DNA of 64,000 bases from Rhizobiales bacterium Ga0077537 (GCA_001464955.1 LNEM01000036.1:62001-126000), one strand, 5' to 3'. Positions 1 through 9,287 are shown, counted from the stretch's first letter. Translations and numbers: made by a program. Notes: generated by a model from the letters alone, not told the origin.

Positions 1-1
1 T

Positions 2-1540
2 ATGGAGGTCGATCTCGTGACGACCGTGCTCGACACACGCGGCGGCACGTCCCCGACGGTTCCGGGAGACGTCGAAACTCATGACGTCGAGGCGGTCAAC
101 CAGGCCGAGCGGCGCAAGCTCTACGCCAGTCGCGAGAAGGTCTACCCGAAGCTCGCTCACGGCCAGTTCCGGACCGTGAAATGGGTCGTAATGGCCGTGA
201 CGCTCGGCATCTACTACGCGCTGCCGTGGCTGCGCTGGCATCGCGGCCCCGACCTGCCCGATCAGGCCGTACTGATCGACATGGCGAACAATCGCTACTT
301 TTTCTTCTTCCTCGAGATCTGGCCGCAGGAGTTCTACTACGTCACCGGCCTCCTGGTGCTGAGCGCGCTGGCGCTGTTCCTCGCGACCGCCGTGGCCGGC
401 CGCGTTTGGTGCGGCTACACGTGTCCCCAGACCGTCTGGACCGACCTGATGGTCACGGTCGAGCGCTTCTGGCAGGGCGATCGAAACGCCCGCATCCGGC
501 TCGACAAGGAGCGGTGGGGACCGGTCAAGATCTTCAAGAAGGCGATGACGCATCTCTCGTGGCTGCTGATCGGCGTACTGACCGGCGGCGCCCTCATCTT
601 CTATTTTCGCGACGCGCCGACACTCGCTGTGGAACTCGTCACGGGCACCGCGCCGCCGATCGCCTATCTGTTCCTCGGCATCTTCGCCTTCACGACCTAT
701 CTCCTCGGCGGCATCGCCCGCGAGCAGGTCTGCATCTACATGTGCCCCTGGCCCCGCATCCAGGGCGCCATGACGGATCGCTACACGCTGCTGGTCAGCT
801 ACAAACCGGAGCGCGGCGAACCGCGTGGTCCGGCGCGCAAGGCGAAGGACGGCACCGTCGACTGGTCGGCGCGCGGCGATTGCATCGATTGCAAGGCCTG
901 CGTCGCCGTCTGCCCCACGGGCATCGACATCCGCGACGGCTCGCAGCTCGAGTGCATCCAGTGCGCGCTGTGCATCGACGCCTGCAACGAGATCATGGAC
1001 AAGATCGGCCGCCCGAGGGACCTGATCGCCTACGACACCATCGCCAAGCAGGAGGCGAAGGCGAAGGGCGAACACGAGCCGCACCGGTTCGTGCGTCCGC
1101 GCACCATCCTCTACTCGGGAGTCCTGGCTCTGGTGGGTATCGTGATGCTGGCGGCTTGGTTCGCGCGCACGACGCTCGAGGTCAACGTCCAGCGCGACCG
1201 GAACCCGCCATTCGTGCGCCTCTCCGAGGGCGGCGTGCGCAATGGCTTCACGGTCAAGATCCTGAACAAGCTGCATGAGCCGCGCCGCTACGCCATCGCG
1301 GCCGAAGGACTGCCGGGCGCCAGCTTGCGCATCATCGGCTTCGAGGGCGCGGCCGATCCGCTGGTCGAGGTTGGAACCGACACCCTGCGCGAGCTGCGCC
1401 TCCTGATCTCGATCCCCGAACGTGACTTGTCCGCGCTCAAGTCGCCGAGCCAGGACTTCGACATAGTGGTTCGCGATACGGGCACGGGAGCCGTGACCCG
1501 CCGCAGGACTTCGTTCCAGATCGGTGGAGGCACTCAGTGA
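2..1540 (+). CDS. ccoG: cytochrome c oxidase accessory protein CcoG (FixG/RdxA family)
   Basis: Membrane iron-sulfur protein that takes part in copper handling during assembly of cbb3-type cytochrome c oxidase. Visible features are hydrophobic segments near residues 60-77, 113-132, 185-202 and 218-237, a CGYTCPQTVW motif at 137-146, CIYMCPW at 244-250, and a 2[4Fe-4S] ferredoxin-type region with cysteines 294, 297, 300, 304, 318, 321, 324 and 328. One more membrane segment (about 368-386) precedes a periplasmic C-terminal domain typical of FixG. The 512-residue length is slightly longer than usual. The ATG lies at base 2 of the window, so the true start may be further upstream. The stop overlaps the GTG start of the next gene by four bases, so it heads the ccoGHIS operon; ccoNOQP would be expected upstream, outside the window. 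Confidence 0.96.
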   Translation: MEVDLVTTVLDTRGGTSPTVPGDVETHDVEAVNQAERRKLYASREKVYPKLAHGQFRTVKWVVMAVTLGIYYALPWLRWHRGPDLPDQAVLIDMANNRYFFFFLEIWPQEFYYVTGLLVLSALALFLATAVAGRVWCGYTCPQTVWTDLMVTVERFWQGDRNARIRLDKERWGPVKIFKKAMTHLSWLLIGVLTGGALIFYFRDAPTLAVELVTGTAPPIAYLFLGIFAFTTYLLGGIAREQVCIYMCPWPRIQGAMTDRYTLLVSYKPERGEPRGPARKAKDGTVDWSARGDCIDCKACVAVCPTGIDIRDGSQLECIQCALCIDACNEIMDKIGRPRDLIAYDTIAKQEAKAKGEHEPHRFVRPRTILYSGVLALVGIVMLAAWFARTTLEVNVQRDRNPPFVRLSEGGVRNGFTVKILNKLHEPRRYAIAAEGLPGASLRIIGFEGAADPLVEVGTDTLRELRLLISIPERDLSALKSPSQDFDIVVRDTGTGAVTRRRTSFQIGGGTQ

Positions 1541-2052
1541 CATCGAAGGCTGCCCCCCGACCCGACGGCGCACCGAGGACACTGACGGGAAGACACGTGC
1601 TCCTGATGATGCTCGCCTTCTTCGGCGTCATCTTCACGGTCAACGGCATTTTCCTCACGAAGGCCATCGGCACCTACACCGGCGTCGTCTCCGTCGAGCC
1701 CTATGTGAAGGGGCTGAAGTACAACGACAGGATCGAGGCCGGCGAGCGGCAGGCGGCGCTCGGCTGGAGCGAGCGGCTCGACATCTCACGCGAAGGGCGC
1801 ATCGCTCTGGTGCTGGCGGATGCCGACGGTCGCCCGGTCCGGTCTCTTGTCGTCAAGGGCGGGATCGGCCGTCCGTCGACCAGCCGCCTCGACCGGGCCG
1901 TCGCGCTCACCGAGACCGCGCCCGGCACCTATTCCATGGACGCCGGCAAGCTCGACGAGGGCACGTGGCTGATCTTTCTCGAAGCCCGCCCCGACAAGGG
2001 CGAGGGCGAGGCCGTCTATCGCCTACGGAGGCGGGTATGGCTGAAGCCCTGA
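1537..2052 (+). CDS. ccoH: FixH/CcoH family protein
   Basis: Small membrane protein (171 aa) needed for assembly or stability of cbb3 oxidase and thought to work with the copper pump CcoI. One N-terminal membrane segment (about residues 21-42) is followed by a periplasmic domain with the family's typical aromatic and glycine positions. It starts with GTG inside a GTGA overlap with the ccoG stop, which indicates translational coupling. Its last 16 bases overlap the start of ccoI. The family call rests on position in the operon, length and topology as much as on motifs, but the context makes alternatives unlikely. Confidence 0.93.
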   Translation: MTSKAAPRPDGAPRTLTGRHVLLMMLAFFGVIFTVNGIFLTKAIGTYTGVVSVEPYVKGLKYNDRIEAGERQAALGWSERLDISREGRIALVLADADGRPVRSLVVKGGIGRPSTSRLDRAVALTETAPGTYSMDAGKLDEGTWLIFLEARPDKGEGEAVYRLRRRVWLKP

Positions 2053-4247
2053 CGCTCGGATCGGCACCGTCCGCGTCGACGAGGCCCGACGCTGCCACTC
2101 CGCGCCCACGACACATCACGACGCTCGCCGTCGAGAATATGCGATGCGGCGGCTGCATCCGCTCGGTCGAACGCGCGCTTTCAGCCGAGCCCGGTGTCCT
2201 CGCGGCTCGCGCCAATCTCTCGCAACGCCGCGTCAGCATCGAAACGCGCGAGGCGTCCGGCAACGAGGAACGCTTCGTCGCCGCGCTGGCCGCGGCAGGC
2301 TTCAAGGCGATGCCGCTCACCGAGGACCGGCTGAGCAAGGCGTCGAGCGAGGACATGGACCTGCTTCGCCGCCTCGGCGTCGCGGGCTTCGCGGCCGCCA
2401 ACATCATGCTGATCTCGGTCGCGGTGTGGTCGGGACAGGCGCAGGACATGCCGCCGTCTCTGATCACCCTGTTCCATTGGTTGACGGCGCTGATCGCCAT
2501 GCCAGCCATCGCCTACGCCGGCCGCCCCTTCTTCGCCTCCGCGCGCGGGGCTCTCGCCGCCGGCCGTCTCAACATGGACGTGCCCATCTCGCTCGGCGTT
2601 CTGCTGGCGAGCGCGATGAGCCTCTACCAGACGATCCGCGGCAATGATCACGTCTACTTCGACGCCGCGATCACGCTCCTGTTCTTCCTGCTCATCGGGC
2701 GCGCCCTGGATCAGCGCATGCGCTCGCGCGCCACGGCGGCGGCGGAGAACCTGCTCGGCGCCCGCGTCGCGGCAGCGACCGTGATCCATGCCGACGGCAC
2801 CGCCGAGAGGATCGCAGCGCGCGCAATCGAGCCCGGGATGCGCGTTCTGGTGGCCGCTGGCGAACGCATCCCGGTCGACGCCCGTCTGGTCAGCGGCGAG
2901 AGCGACATCGACGAAAGCCTCATCACGGGCGAGAGCCGCCCGCGCACCGTGCTGACCGGCGACACGCTCTACGCCGGCACGGTCAATCTCGCGGCCCCGA
3001 TCGAGGTCGAGGCGAGCGCCCGCGAGGAAACGTCGCTCCTCTCCGAGATCGCGCGCATGATGGCCGCGGCGGAGCAGGGGCGCGGGCGGTTCGTGCGTCT
3101 CGCCGATCGGGCCGCCGAGCTTTACGCGCCGGCCGTCCATGTTCTCGGCTTCCTGACGTTCGTCGCCTGGATGCTGCGCAGCAACGGCTGGGAAGCCTCG
3201 CTCGAAGCCGCCATCGCCGTGCTCATCATCACCTGCCCCTGCGCGCTCGCCCTTGCGGTACCCGTCACCCAGGTCGTCGCCACCGGACGCCTGTTCCGGC
3301 GTGGCGTGATCGTCAAGGCTGCTGACGGCCTCGAGCGCCTCGCGGCGGTTGACCACGTCGTCTTCGACAAGACCGGGACGCTGACACTCGGCGAGCCCCG
3401 TCTGGCGGCCCCGGATGCGATCGCCTCCGACAGCCTCTCCCTCGCGGCCGGCCTCGCGGTGGCGAGCCGTCACCCCTACGCCCGGGCCGTCGTCGCCGCG
3501 GCCCGAGAGCGCGGCCTGGCCGTCCGGCCGCTCGACGGCGTCACCGAAGCGCCCGGCGCCGGCCTCGCCGCCACGATCGCCGGACGCACCGTCCGCCTCG
3601 GCTCGGCGCGCCATTGCGGTCTCCCCGCCGCCGACGGAGATGGCGCCACGCTCTGGCTCGCCGACGGCGAGAAGCCGCCGGTCGCGTTCGCGACCACCGA
3701 TCCCGTCCGTGCCGATGCCGCGCGCACCGTGGCGGCGCTGAAGGCATCCGGGCTATCGATCGAGGTGCTCTCGGGTGACCGCGCCGAGGCGGTCGCAGGG
3801 ACAGCGGCCGATGTCGGCATTTCGGAGTGGCGGGCCGGCGAGAAGCCCGACGGCAAGATCCGCCGCATCGAGGCATTGAAGGCTGCAGGGCGGCACGTGC
3901 TGATGGTCGGTGACGGCCTGAACGATGCCCCGGCGCTGGCGGCAGGCCACGCCTCCATGTCGCCCTCGACTGCGGCCGACATCAGCCAGACGGCCGCCGA
4001 CGCGGTCTTCCAGGGCGAAGGTCTGTCGACGGTCGTCGAGACCTTGGCCGTCGCGCGATCGACCCGCCGCCGGGCGTTGGAGAATTTCGCCATCGCCATC
4101 GGCTACAATCTTGTGTTCGTTCCGCTGGCGATGCTCGGACACGTCACCCCGCTGATTGCGGCCATCGCCATGTCGGCCTCTTCGATCGCCGTGACCGCCA
4201 ACGCCCTCCGCGTCGGATGGACTGGGCGCAAGGAGCAAGCCCCATGA
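2037..4247 (+). CDS. ccoI: heavy-metal translocating P-type ATPase CcoI/FixI
   Basis: P1B-type copper-transporting ATPase that supplies copper for cbb3 oxidase maturation. The 736 residues carry an N-terminal metal-binding domain with MRCGGC (Cys37, Cys40), membrane helices, the actuator motif TGES (298-301), the transmembrane metal site CPC (400-402), the phosphorylation motif DKTGT (Asp444) and the nucleotide-domain motifs SRHP and GDGLNDAP. The ATG at 2037 is preceded by GGAG at 2027-2030. A longer in-frame reading back to 1524 would overlap ccoH completely and is rejected. The stop overlaps the ccoS start as ATGA. Confidence 0.97.
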   Translation: MAEALTLGSAPSASTRPDAATPRPRHITTLAVENMRCGGCIRSVERALSAEPGVLAARANLSQRRVSIETREASGNEERFVAALAAAGFKAMPLTEDRLSKASSEDMDLLRRLGVAGFAAANIMLISVAVWSGQAQDMPPSLITLFHWLTALIAMPAIAYAGRPFFASARGALAAGRLNMDVPISLGVLLASAMSLYQTIRGNDHVYFDAAITLLFFLLIGRALDQRMRSRATAAAENLLGARVAAATVIHADGTAERIAARAIEPGMRVLVAAGERIPVDARLVSGESDIDESLITGESRPRTVLTGDTLYAGTVNLAAPIEVEASAREETSLLSEIARMMAAAEQGRGRFVRLADRAAELYAPAVHVLGFLTFVAWMLRSNGWEASLEAAIAVLIITCPCALALAVPVTQVVATGRLFRRGVIVKAADGLERLAAVDHVVFDKTGTLTLGEPRLAAPDAIASDSLSLAAGLAVASRHPYARAVVAAARERGLAVRPLDGVTEAPGAGLAATIAGRTVRLGSARHCGLPAADGDGATLWLADGEKPPVAFATTDPVRADAARTVAALKASGLSIEVLSGDRAEAVAGTAADVGISEWRAGEKPDGKIRRIEALKAAGRHVLMVGDGLNDAPALAAGHASMSPSTAADISQTAADAVFQGEGLSTVVETLAVARSTRRRALENFAIAIGYNLVFVPLAMLGHVTPLIAAIAMSASSIAVTANALRVGWTGRKEQAP

Positions 4248-4426
4248 CGGCACTCGCCTGGCTGATCCCGTCCGCACTTGCGCTCGGCGCGTTGGGCTTA
4301 TTGGCCTTTCTCTGGTGTCTCAGGACTGGCCAGTACGACGACCTCGAAGGAGCTGCGTGGCGCGCGCTCGACGACGAGAGCGATCGTGGCCCGGCGCCGG
4401 CGAGGCCGACGGATGCGCGGGACTAG
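4244..4426 (+). CDS. ccoS: cbb3-type cytochrome oxidase assembly protein CcoS
   Basis: A 60-residue protein with one N-terminal membrane helix (about residues 4-25) followed by the motif TGQYDDLEGAAWR, which is the hallmark of CcoS (a Gln/Phe-Asp-Asp-Leu-Glu segment just after the helix). It is required for cofactor insertion into cbb3 oxidase. It begins inside the ccoI stop (ATGA) and is the last gene of the ccoGHIS block. The short charged, proline-rich tail is not conserved in the family. Confidence 0.94.
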   Translation: MTALAWLIPSALALGALGLLAFLWCLRTGQYDDLEGAAWRALDDESDRGPAPARPTDARD

Positions 4427-4465
4427 GGATCACGCAAGGGCACTGGAACGGGAAGGAAGTCGCTC

Positions 4466-5287
4466 ATGACGCGCGCACGCGGCCTCGAGGCGGACGACAA
4501 GCGGTTCTCGGCCTCGCCAGACGTACTGGCCGAACCGGCGCGCATTCCCTTCGACGCACCGTGGATCTGGCTGGCGTCCGGCTGGCGCGACCTCTGGCAC
4601 GCGCCCGTCGTGGGCATGACGTACGGAGCGATCTTTGCCGGTATGGCGCTGGCGATGGCAATCGGCCTCTTTGGCTTCGAGGCACACTCGCTGTTTCCGG
4701 CGTTGGCGGGCGGCTTCCTGCTGATCGCCCCGTTTCTGGCCATGGGTCTTTACGAAACCAGCCGTCGCATCGAAGCGGGCGAGCCCGTGTCCCTCGGCAG
4801 CGCGCTCTTGGCCGGCTTTCACGCCAAGGGGCAAATGGCCTTCTTCGGTGTCGTGCTGATGATCGTGTTCCTCATCTGGATGGAACTGGCCTTCGTGCTG
4901 CTCGTGCTCTTCATGGGCGGCGGCGGCCTGCCGCCGCCGAGCCAGTTCCTGCCGACATTGCTCTTCACCTGGCCCGGCTTGGGCCTTCTGATCGTCGGTT
5001 CGGTCGTCGGCGGTGCCCTTGCGGCATTGGTGTTCTCGATATCGGTCGTGGCGGTCCCGCTGCTCCTCGTACAGCGCGTGGACACGGTGACGGCGATGAG
5101 CGCGAGTTTTCGTGCCGTCGTCGCGAACCCGAAGCCGCTGGCGCTCTGGGCGGCCTTGATCGCGGTCATGATCGCAGCCGGCTTCGCGACCTTGCTGCTG
5201 GGGCTCGTGGTGGCGTTTCCCTTGATTGGCCACGCGACGTGGCATGCCTACCGCTCGCTCTACGGCGGCGTCGGCATCCACGGTTAG
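4466..5287 (+). CDS. DUF2189 domain-containing membrane protein
   Basis: A 273-residue integral membrane protein with about six hydrophobic segments (roughly residues 50-70, 75-95, 125-152, 165-205 and 230-258). The pattern of an initial aromatic W-x-W near a GWRDLW segment, a central glycine/proline-rich loop and a final YRSLY segment matches the DUF2189 family. Its function is unknown. It lies 39 bp after ccoS on the same strand, and genes of this family often sit near cbb3 or cytochrome assembly genes, so a respiratory role is possible but inferred. There is no clear Shine-Dalgarno sequence beyond GGAAGG about 10 bases upstream of the ATG. Confidence 0.82.
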   Translation: MTRARGLEADDKRFSASPDVLAEPARIPFDAPWIWLASGWRDLWHAPVVGMTYGAIFAGMALAMAIGLFGFEAHSLFPALAGGFLLIAPFLAMGLYETSRRIEAGEPVSLGSALLAGFHAKGQMAFFGVVLMIVFLIWMELAFVLLVLFMGGGGLPPPSQFLPTLLFTWPGLGLLIVGSVVGGALAALVFSISVVAVPLLLVQRVDTVTAMSASFRAVVANPKPLALWAALIAVMIAAGFATLLLGLVVAFPLIGHATWHAYRSLYGGVGIHG

Positions 5288-5309
5288 CGCCGCGCAGTGT
5301 CTGACATGT

Positions 5310-6029
5310 TCAGTGCCATGATCGCAGGGCCGGCCGCGCGGGCGGATCGAACAGTCCGAAGGCCAGGAGGCCGAAGGCAAAGCCCCCGAGATGCGCCTCC
5401 CACGCGATCCCACCGGCCGAGGTGAGCAGCGGCGCGAGCATCGCACTCACGAAATTGATGACGATCCAGAAGCCGATGGCGAGTTGCGCCCGTCGGTCAC
5501 GGAAGAGTTCCCCGAGCGACATCCTTCGGATCTGCCTCTGGTCGGCGTGAAAAGCGCCCGGACCACCGTCGTCGAACGCCGAGAACATGAAGCGGAAGGC
5601 ACCTCCCATCAGCCCTGCCAGCGCGCCTGAGGCGCCGACCATCACTGTCCGCTCGCCGTAGTGGAGCAGGATGAACGCGATGGCACCGGCGACGCCGGAA
5701 GCGACGGCGAACGCGAGGAAGCGCGCGGTTCCGATCCGGCTCGCGACGGCGCTGCCGAAGGCGAGCAGCCACGCCGAATTGAGGACCAGATGTGGCACGT
5801 CGCCGTGGACGGCCTGATGCGTGACGAGGGAGGTCAGCGCGAGCAGCGCATTGCCCGGCTGGTCGAGCGCGGCCGGCGTGTAGCGCACCGGAATGAGGGC
5901 GAGCGTCTCCACCGCGAGTGACCACGCATCATCGGGCAGCAGCCAGAGCACCCCATGCACGACGACCAGCAGACCCAGCAGCCAGACGACGACAGCCGGT
6001 CCGTTGAAGATCCGCTCACGATTCTGCAA
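5310..6029 (-). CDS. rhomboid family intramembrane serine protease
   Basis: Predicted polytopic protease that cleaves substrates within the membrane. The catalytic serine lies in GASGALAG, the catalytic histidine in WEAHLGG of a late helix, and an H-x-x-x-N-like HLVLNSAWLL segment forms the expected earlier motif. There are about six hydrophobic segments. I chose the TTG at 6029 (239 aa, beginning LQNRERIFN) because it has GGAG eight bases upstream and because rhomboids of this group start with a similar basic-IFN motif. An ATG at 6098 gives a longer form with a poor ribosome site. It converges on the DUF2189 gene with a 22-bp gap. Confidence 0.88.
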   Translation of the reverse strand: MQNRERIFNGPAVVVWLLGLLVVVHGVLWLLPDDAWSLAVETLALIPVRYTPAALDQPGNALLALTSLVTHQAVHGDVPHLVLNSAWLLAFGSAVASRIGTARFLAFAVASGVAGAIAFILLHYGERTVMVGASGALAGLMGGAFRFMFSAFDDGGPGAFHADQRQIRRMSLGELFRDRRAQLAIGFWIVINFVSAMLAPLLTSAGGIAWEAHLGGFAFGLLAFGLFDPPARPALRSWH

Positions 6030-6258
6030 AGGGCATGCTCCACGTCGACGCCCGAGGTTGGACCCAGTGGGCTTAACCCTGCGCGCGCCTTGCCACAACC
6101 ATCATCGCGCATGGCGTCGCGTTGGCATGGTTGCTGCTGAACCTGAAACGATTGCTCGGAGTTGGAGCACGCCTGTCCCTCGCTGGGACGGCAGCGGCTT
6201 CGGGCAGCGCGATGCAGCAGATGCGGCCGATTCCCGGATCGGTCCCAGAGGACCTGGC

Positions 6259-6876
6259 ATGAAGCAGCCAACCACCAGAATTCTCTACAACTATTGGAAC
6301 GACGTGCGATCCGGAAGGTTCGCCCCGACCCGTTTCGAGATCGAGCCGTCGCGCATCTCGTCGATCTTGTCCGAGACGTTCATTCTGGAGCGGACGGGAG
6401 CCGGCGAACTGGTGTTCAGGTTGGCGGGAACGCGCATCTGCGACCAGATTGGCCGCGAGCTGCGTGCGCTGTCGTTCAGTGCCTTGTTCGGCGACGACGC
6501 CCGCCTGATCTCGGGCGCGATGCGCTCCGTGACAGCCGAGGGGGGCGTGCTCCTGTTCGAAATCGAGGGCGAGAGCGTATCGGGACGGACCGTACAGTTC
6601 GAGGGCTTGGCGCTGCCGCTCGTCCATCCCGCGACGGACGTGACCCGCTATCTCGGCTGCCTCAGCGCGATTGATGCCCCCGCCTGGCTCGGCACGGAAC
6701 CGATCGCCGCAACCACGCTCACCGCGCACACGTTGATCTGGCCGGAAGGGCGCCCCTTCAAGACGCTGGCCCGCTTCGATCGCCAGCTTCCGTTCGCCCC
6801 CGAACTGGCTGCAGCCCGTATCGTGCGTTCAGATCGCCGCCAGTTCCGGATACTGGATGGTGGCCGGAAGGAATAG
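6259..6876 (+). CDS. PAS domain-containing protein (PAS_5 family)
   Basis: A 205-residue soluble protein. An initial segment with YNYWNDVRSGRFAPTR, a following PAS-like core (about residues 30-145) and LAGTRICDQIGREL match the PAS_5 family that is common in Hyphomicrobiales. No kinase, GGDEF or DNA-binding domain is attached, so it may act as a small-ligand or redox-sensing partner; its function is unknown. The ATG at 6259 follows AGAGGA and gives the usual family start (MKQ...YNYW). A longer reading from 5893 would overlap the opposite rhomboid gene and is rejected. Confidence 0.82.
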   Translation: MKQPTTRILYNYWNDVRSGRFAPTRFEIEPSRISSILSETFILERTGAGELVFRLAGTRICDQIGRELRALSFSALFGDDARLISGAMRSVTAEGGVLLFEIEGESVSGRTVQFEGLALPLVHPATDVTRYLGCLSAIDAPAWLGTEPIAATTLTAHTLIWPEGRPFKTLARFDRQLPFAPELAAARIVRSDRRQFRILDGGRKE

Positions 6877-7082
6877 GCCGATCGGCACTGGGTGCGGCAT
6901 GGAAATAATACAAATCCACAATCTAAGGTAGAAAAACCCTCGGGTCCGTGTCAAAAAGGACCGCCCGCTTAGAGGATCTTTAAGGGACCGTCGGCATAGT
7001 CGACACAACATCTCCCGTCGCTCGCGCGTTGCTGTGAGCCGGGGGCAGTTTGGTCGCTAGTCGTTCGTCGAGCAGGTAGTCC

Positions 7083-7715
7083 ATGGTCCAGTTAATGGCG
7101 CAGCAGTCCTATCCGCAGTCTGATCCGATTGCCTCCCGTGTCGAAGCCGACCGCCGCCGTCACCGCCGCGTGCCGTTGACCCTGCTGGGCCGCTTCATGC
7201 GCTCGAACAAGCAGGAATTCCCCTGCAAGCTCATTGATATCTCGGTCGGTGGCGCCGCGATGATGTCGCCCGTCGCTGTCGAGGACGGCGAGCAGATCGT
7301 GGTCTATCTCGACCAGATCGGCGGCCTCGAAGGCAAGGTCGTTCGTAATTTTCCCGGCGGCTTCGCGCTGGCGCTGACGGCCACCCAGCATCGCCGCGAG
7401 AAACTCGCCGCCCAGTTGACCTGGCTGATCAACCGCCACGAACTCGAGCCGGCCGAAGCGCGCCGCCACGAGCGCGTCGTGCCAAGGAACCCGTCATCCC
7501 AGTTGACCATCGGTGACGCCGATCCCGTCGCCTGCGATGTCATCGACGTCTCGATCTCCGGCGCCTCGATCGCGACGGAGCTGCGCCCGCCGCTCGATAC
7601 CGAAGTGTTCCTCGGCAAGCTGCGCAGCCGAGTCGTCCGCCACCACGACAGCGGCATTGCCGTCCGCTTCCTCGACATCCAGCAGCCGACCGCGCTTCGC
7701 CGTTATTTCGGCTGA
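7083..7715 (+). CDS. PilZ domain protein with two tandem PilZ domains
   Basis: A 210-residue protein that probably binds cyclic di-GMP. The first PilZ domain has the R-x-x-x-R arm RRHRRVP (about residues 21-30) and the D-x-S-x-x-G motif DISVGGA (about 53-59). The second has RRHERVVP (about 126-133) and DVSISGA (about 158-164). Both repeats keep the ligand-binding signature. The next gene, a LapG-like protease, is a family often controlled by c-di-GMP, so the pair may be functionally linked (inference). ATG at 7083; a second in-frame ATG at 7095 is an equally possible start. Confidence 0.88.
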   Translation: MVQLMAQQSYPQSDPIASRVEADRRRHRRVPLTLLGRFMRSNKQEFPCKLIDISVGGAAMMSPVAVEDGEQIVVYLDQIGGLEGKVVRNFPGGFALALTATQHRREKLAAQLTWLINRHELEPAEARRHERVVPRNPSSQLTIGDADPVACDVIDVSISGASIATELRPPLDTEVFLGKLRSRVVRHHDSGIAVRFLDIQQPTALRRYFG

Positions 7716-7799
7716 GTGTCGCCGTCACTGACGTGTTCGGCCGGTTCTGTGCGAAACCGGCCAGTTTCGTAGAATGTACCGAGTATTGGGGTAGGTACG

Positions 7800-8453
7800 A
7801 TGTTCAAGTTTGTCAGGCTCGTCGCGTTGTTGCTCGTGGCATTGGTGGTGGTGCCCCTTCGGACTGCAGCCGATCCAGCCCCCGTTGCGGGGCCCAAGGC
7901 GTCGCCGCCGGCCCCGTTCATGCGGGTCTACGGGCCGTCGCTTCCCCCCTTCGGATACGTTCGATTCTGCGCGGCTTTCCCCGCGGAGTGCCGGCGCGGA
8001 GACTTTGAAGAGAACCGCATGTCGGCGAGCGCTGAGCGGATGGCGGAACTCGATCGCATCAATCGCGAGATCAACAAGGCCATTGCGCCGGCAACCGACA
8101 TGGACATCTACGGCGAGATCGAACGCTGGACGCTGCCCGTTTCACGAGGCGACTGCGAGGATTACGCGCTCTTGAAGCGCAAGACGCTCATGCGCATGGG
8201 CTGGCCGTCGGGTGCGCTTCTGATCACCGTCGTCCGCGACGAGAAGGGCGAAGGTCACGCCATTCTGACGGCGAGAACGAGCAAGGGCGACTTCATCCTC
8301 GACAACAAGAACGACGAACTGAAGCTCTGGAGCGCCACGCCCTACAAGTACGTGATGCGCCAGTCCTACATCGATCCGAACGTGTGGCTGTCGCTCGATC
8401 CGGCAGCCGTGGTCCAGCCGGCGATGCTGGGCGGCACCCGCGAAGGTCCGTGA
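7800..8453 (+). CDS. transglutaminase-like cysteine peptidase (BTLCP, LapG-like)
   Basis: A 217-residue exported protein of the bacterial transglutaminase-like cysteine proteinase family (PF06035). A signal peptide covers about residues 1-24. The catalytic triad is visible as Cys in GDCEDYA (about residue 119), His in GEGHAIL (about 151) and Asp in FILDNKND (about 165). LapG, the best-known member, cleaves surface adhesins when c-di-GMP is low. No LapD or large adhesin is recognisable here, so the substrate is unknown. It follows the PilZ gene by 84 bp on the same strand. Confidence 0.9.
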   Translation: MFKFVRLVALLLVALVVVPLRTAADPAPVAGPKASPPAPFMRVYGPSLPPFGYVRFCAAFPAECRRGDFEENRMSASAERMAELDRINREINKAIAPATDMDIYGEIERWTLPVSRGDCEDYALLKRKTLMRMGWPSGALLITVVRDEKGEGHAILTARTSKGDFILDNKNDELKLWSATPYKYVMRQSYIDPNVWLSLDPAAVVQPAMLGGTREGP

Positions 8454-8495
8454 TCTGCCGCCCGGGCGCGGTCCATGGTCGTCCGCGACGGGTGT

Positions 8496-9029
8496 CTATT
8501 CGGCTTGGAGGGTGAGTCCGCTTCGGTAGAGCCGCCCCTTGCGCTCGTAGTCGAGCACACCCTCGACGACCCGCGCGCGGTCGGCCTCTGTCACGTCCCG
8601 CACCACCTTGCCGGGCGATCCGAGAACGACGACGTTCGGCGGGATGACCTTGCCTTCGGGAATGAGCGCGCCCGCCCCGATCATGGTGCCCTCGCCGATC
8701 CGCGCACCATTGAGAACGATGGCGCCGATGCCGATCAGCGCGCCGTTGCCGATCGTGCAGCCATGCAGCATGGCGAGATGGCCGATGGTACAATCCTCGC
8801 CGATATCCATCGGGAAGCCCGGGTCGACGTGCAGGACGGCGTTTTCCTGGATGCTGGTGCGCCGCCCGATCCGGATCGGCTCGTTGTCTCCCCGGATCGT
8901 GGCACCGAACCAGACCGTGACGGCCGACCCGAGACTGACGCGGCCGATCACCGTCGCGTTGGGCGCAACCCAGAAATCACCATCGGCCGGAGTCTCGACC
9001 TTGGCTCCGTTGTAGGCATAGAGGGGCAT
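8496..9029 (-). CDS. gamma carbonic anhydrase family protein
   Basis: A 177-residue left-handed beta-helix protein with hexapeptide repeats. The segment FWVAPNATVIGRV, the conserved Arg/Asp in TIRGDNEPI and metal-ligand histidines in VLHVD and IGHLAMLHGC fit the gamma carbonic anhydrase (PaaY/YrdA-like) family, which hydrates CO2 or acts as a related Zn/Fe enzyme. It is the last gene of a minus-strand run cysE - DUF3126 - this gene, with a 24-bp gap to the DUF3126 gene. Activity cannot be confirmed from sequence alone. Confidence 0.93.
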   Translation of the reverse strand: MPLYAYNGAKVETPADGDFWVAPNATVIGRVSLGSAVTVWFGATIRGDNEPIRIGRRTSIQENAVLHVDPGFPMDIGEDCTIGHLAMLHGCTIGNGALIGIGAIVLNGARIGEGTMIGAGALIPEGKVIPPNVVVLGSPGKVVRDVTEADRARVVEGVLDYERKGRLYRSGLTLQAE

Positions 9030-9053
9030 CAGGTGCGTCCGGGGGCTGGGAGA

Positions 9054-9287
9054 TCAATCCTGGTTGAGATCGATGTCGAGGATGGTCACCGACATCTGGT
9101 AGCACACCTCGCCGTCCTCGGTATCCTTCGAGAGCACGCCGACGAATTCCTCCCCGACGTACACTTCCGCCGCGTCTGCGGCCTTCTGCCGGCTCCGCAC
9201 CTCGATCGAACGGTTGCTGAGCAGCTTGCGCAGATAGGTCTCCACGCTCTTGGCTTCGGCAGCGGTGAGCGGCTTGGCTTTGGCCAC
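9054..9287 (-). CDS. DUF3126 family protein
   Basis: A 77-residue soluble protein starting at a GTG with a near-perfect AAGGAGA ribosome site. It has a basic N-terminal helix (KAKPLTAAEAKSVETYLRKL) and a C-terminal beta segment ending YQMSVTILDIDL, the typical layout of DUF3126, which is found almost only in alphaproteobacteria. Its function is unknown. It sits between cysE (98 bp upstream) and the gamma carbonic anhydrase, and the arrangement suggests cotranscription. Confidence 0.9.
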   Translation of the reverse strand: MAKAKPLTAAEAKSVETYLRKLLSNRSIEVRSRQKAADAAEVYVGEEFVGVLSKDTEDGEVCYQMSVTILDIDLNQD

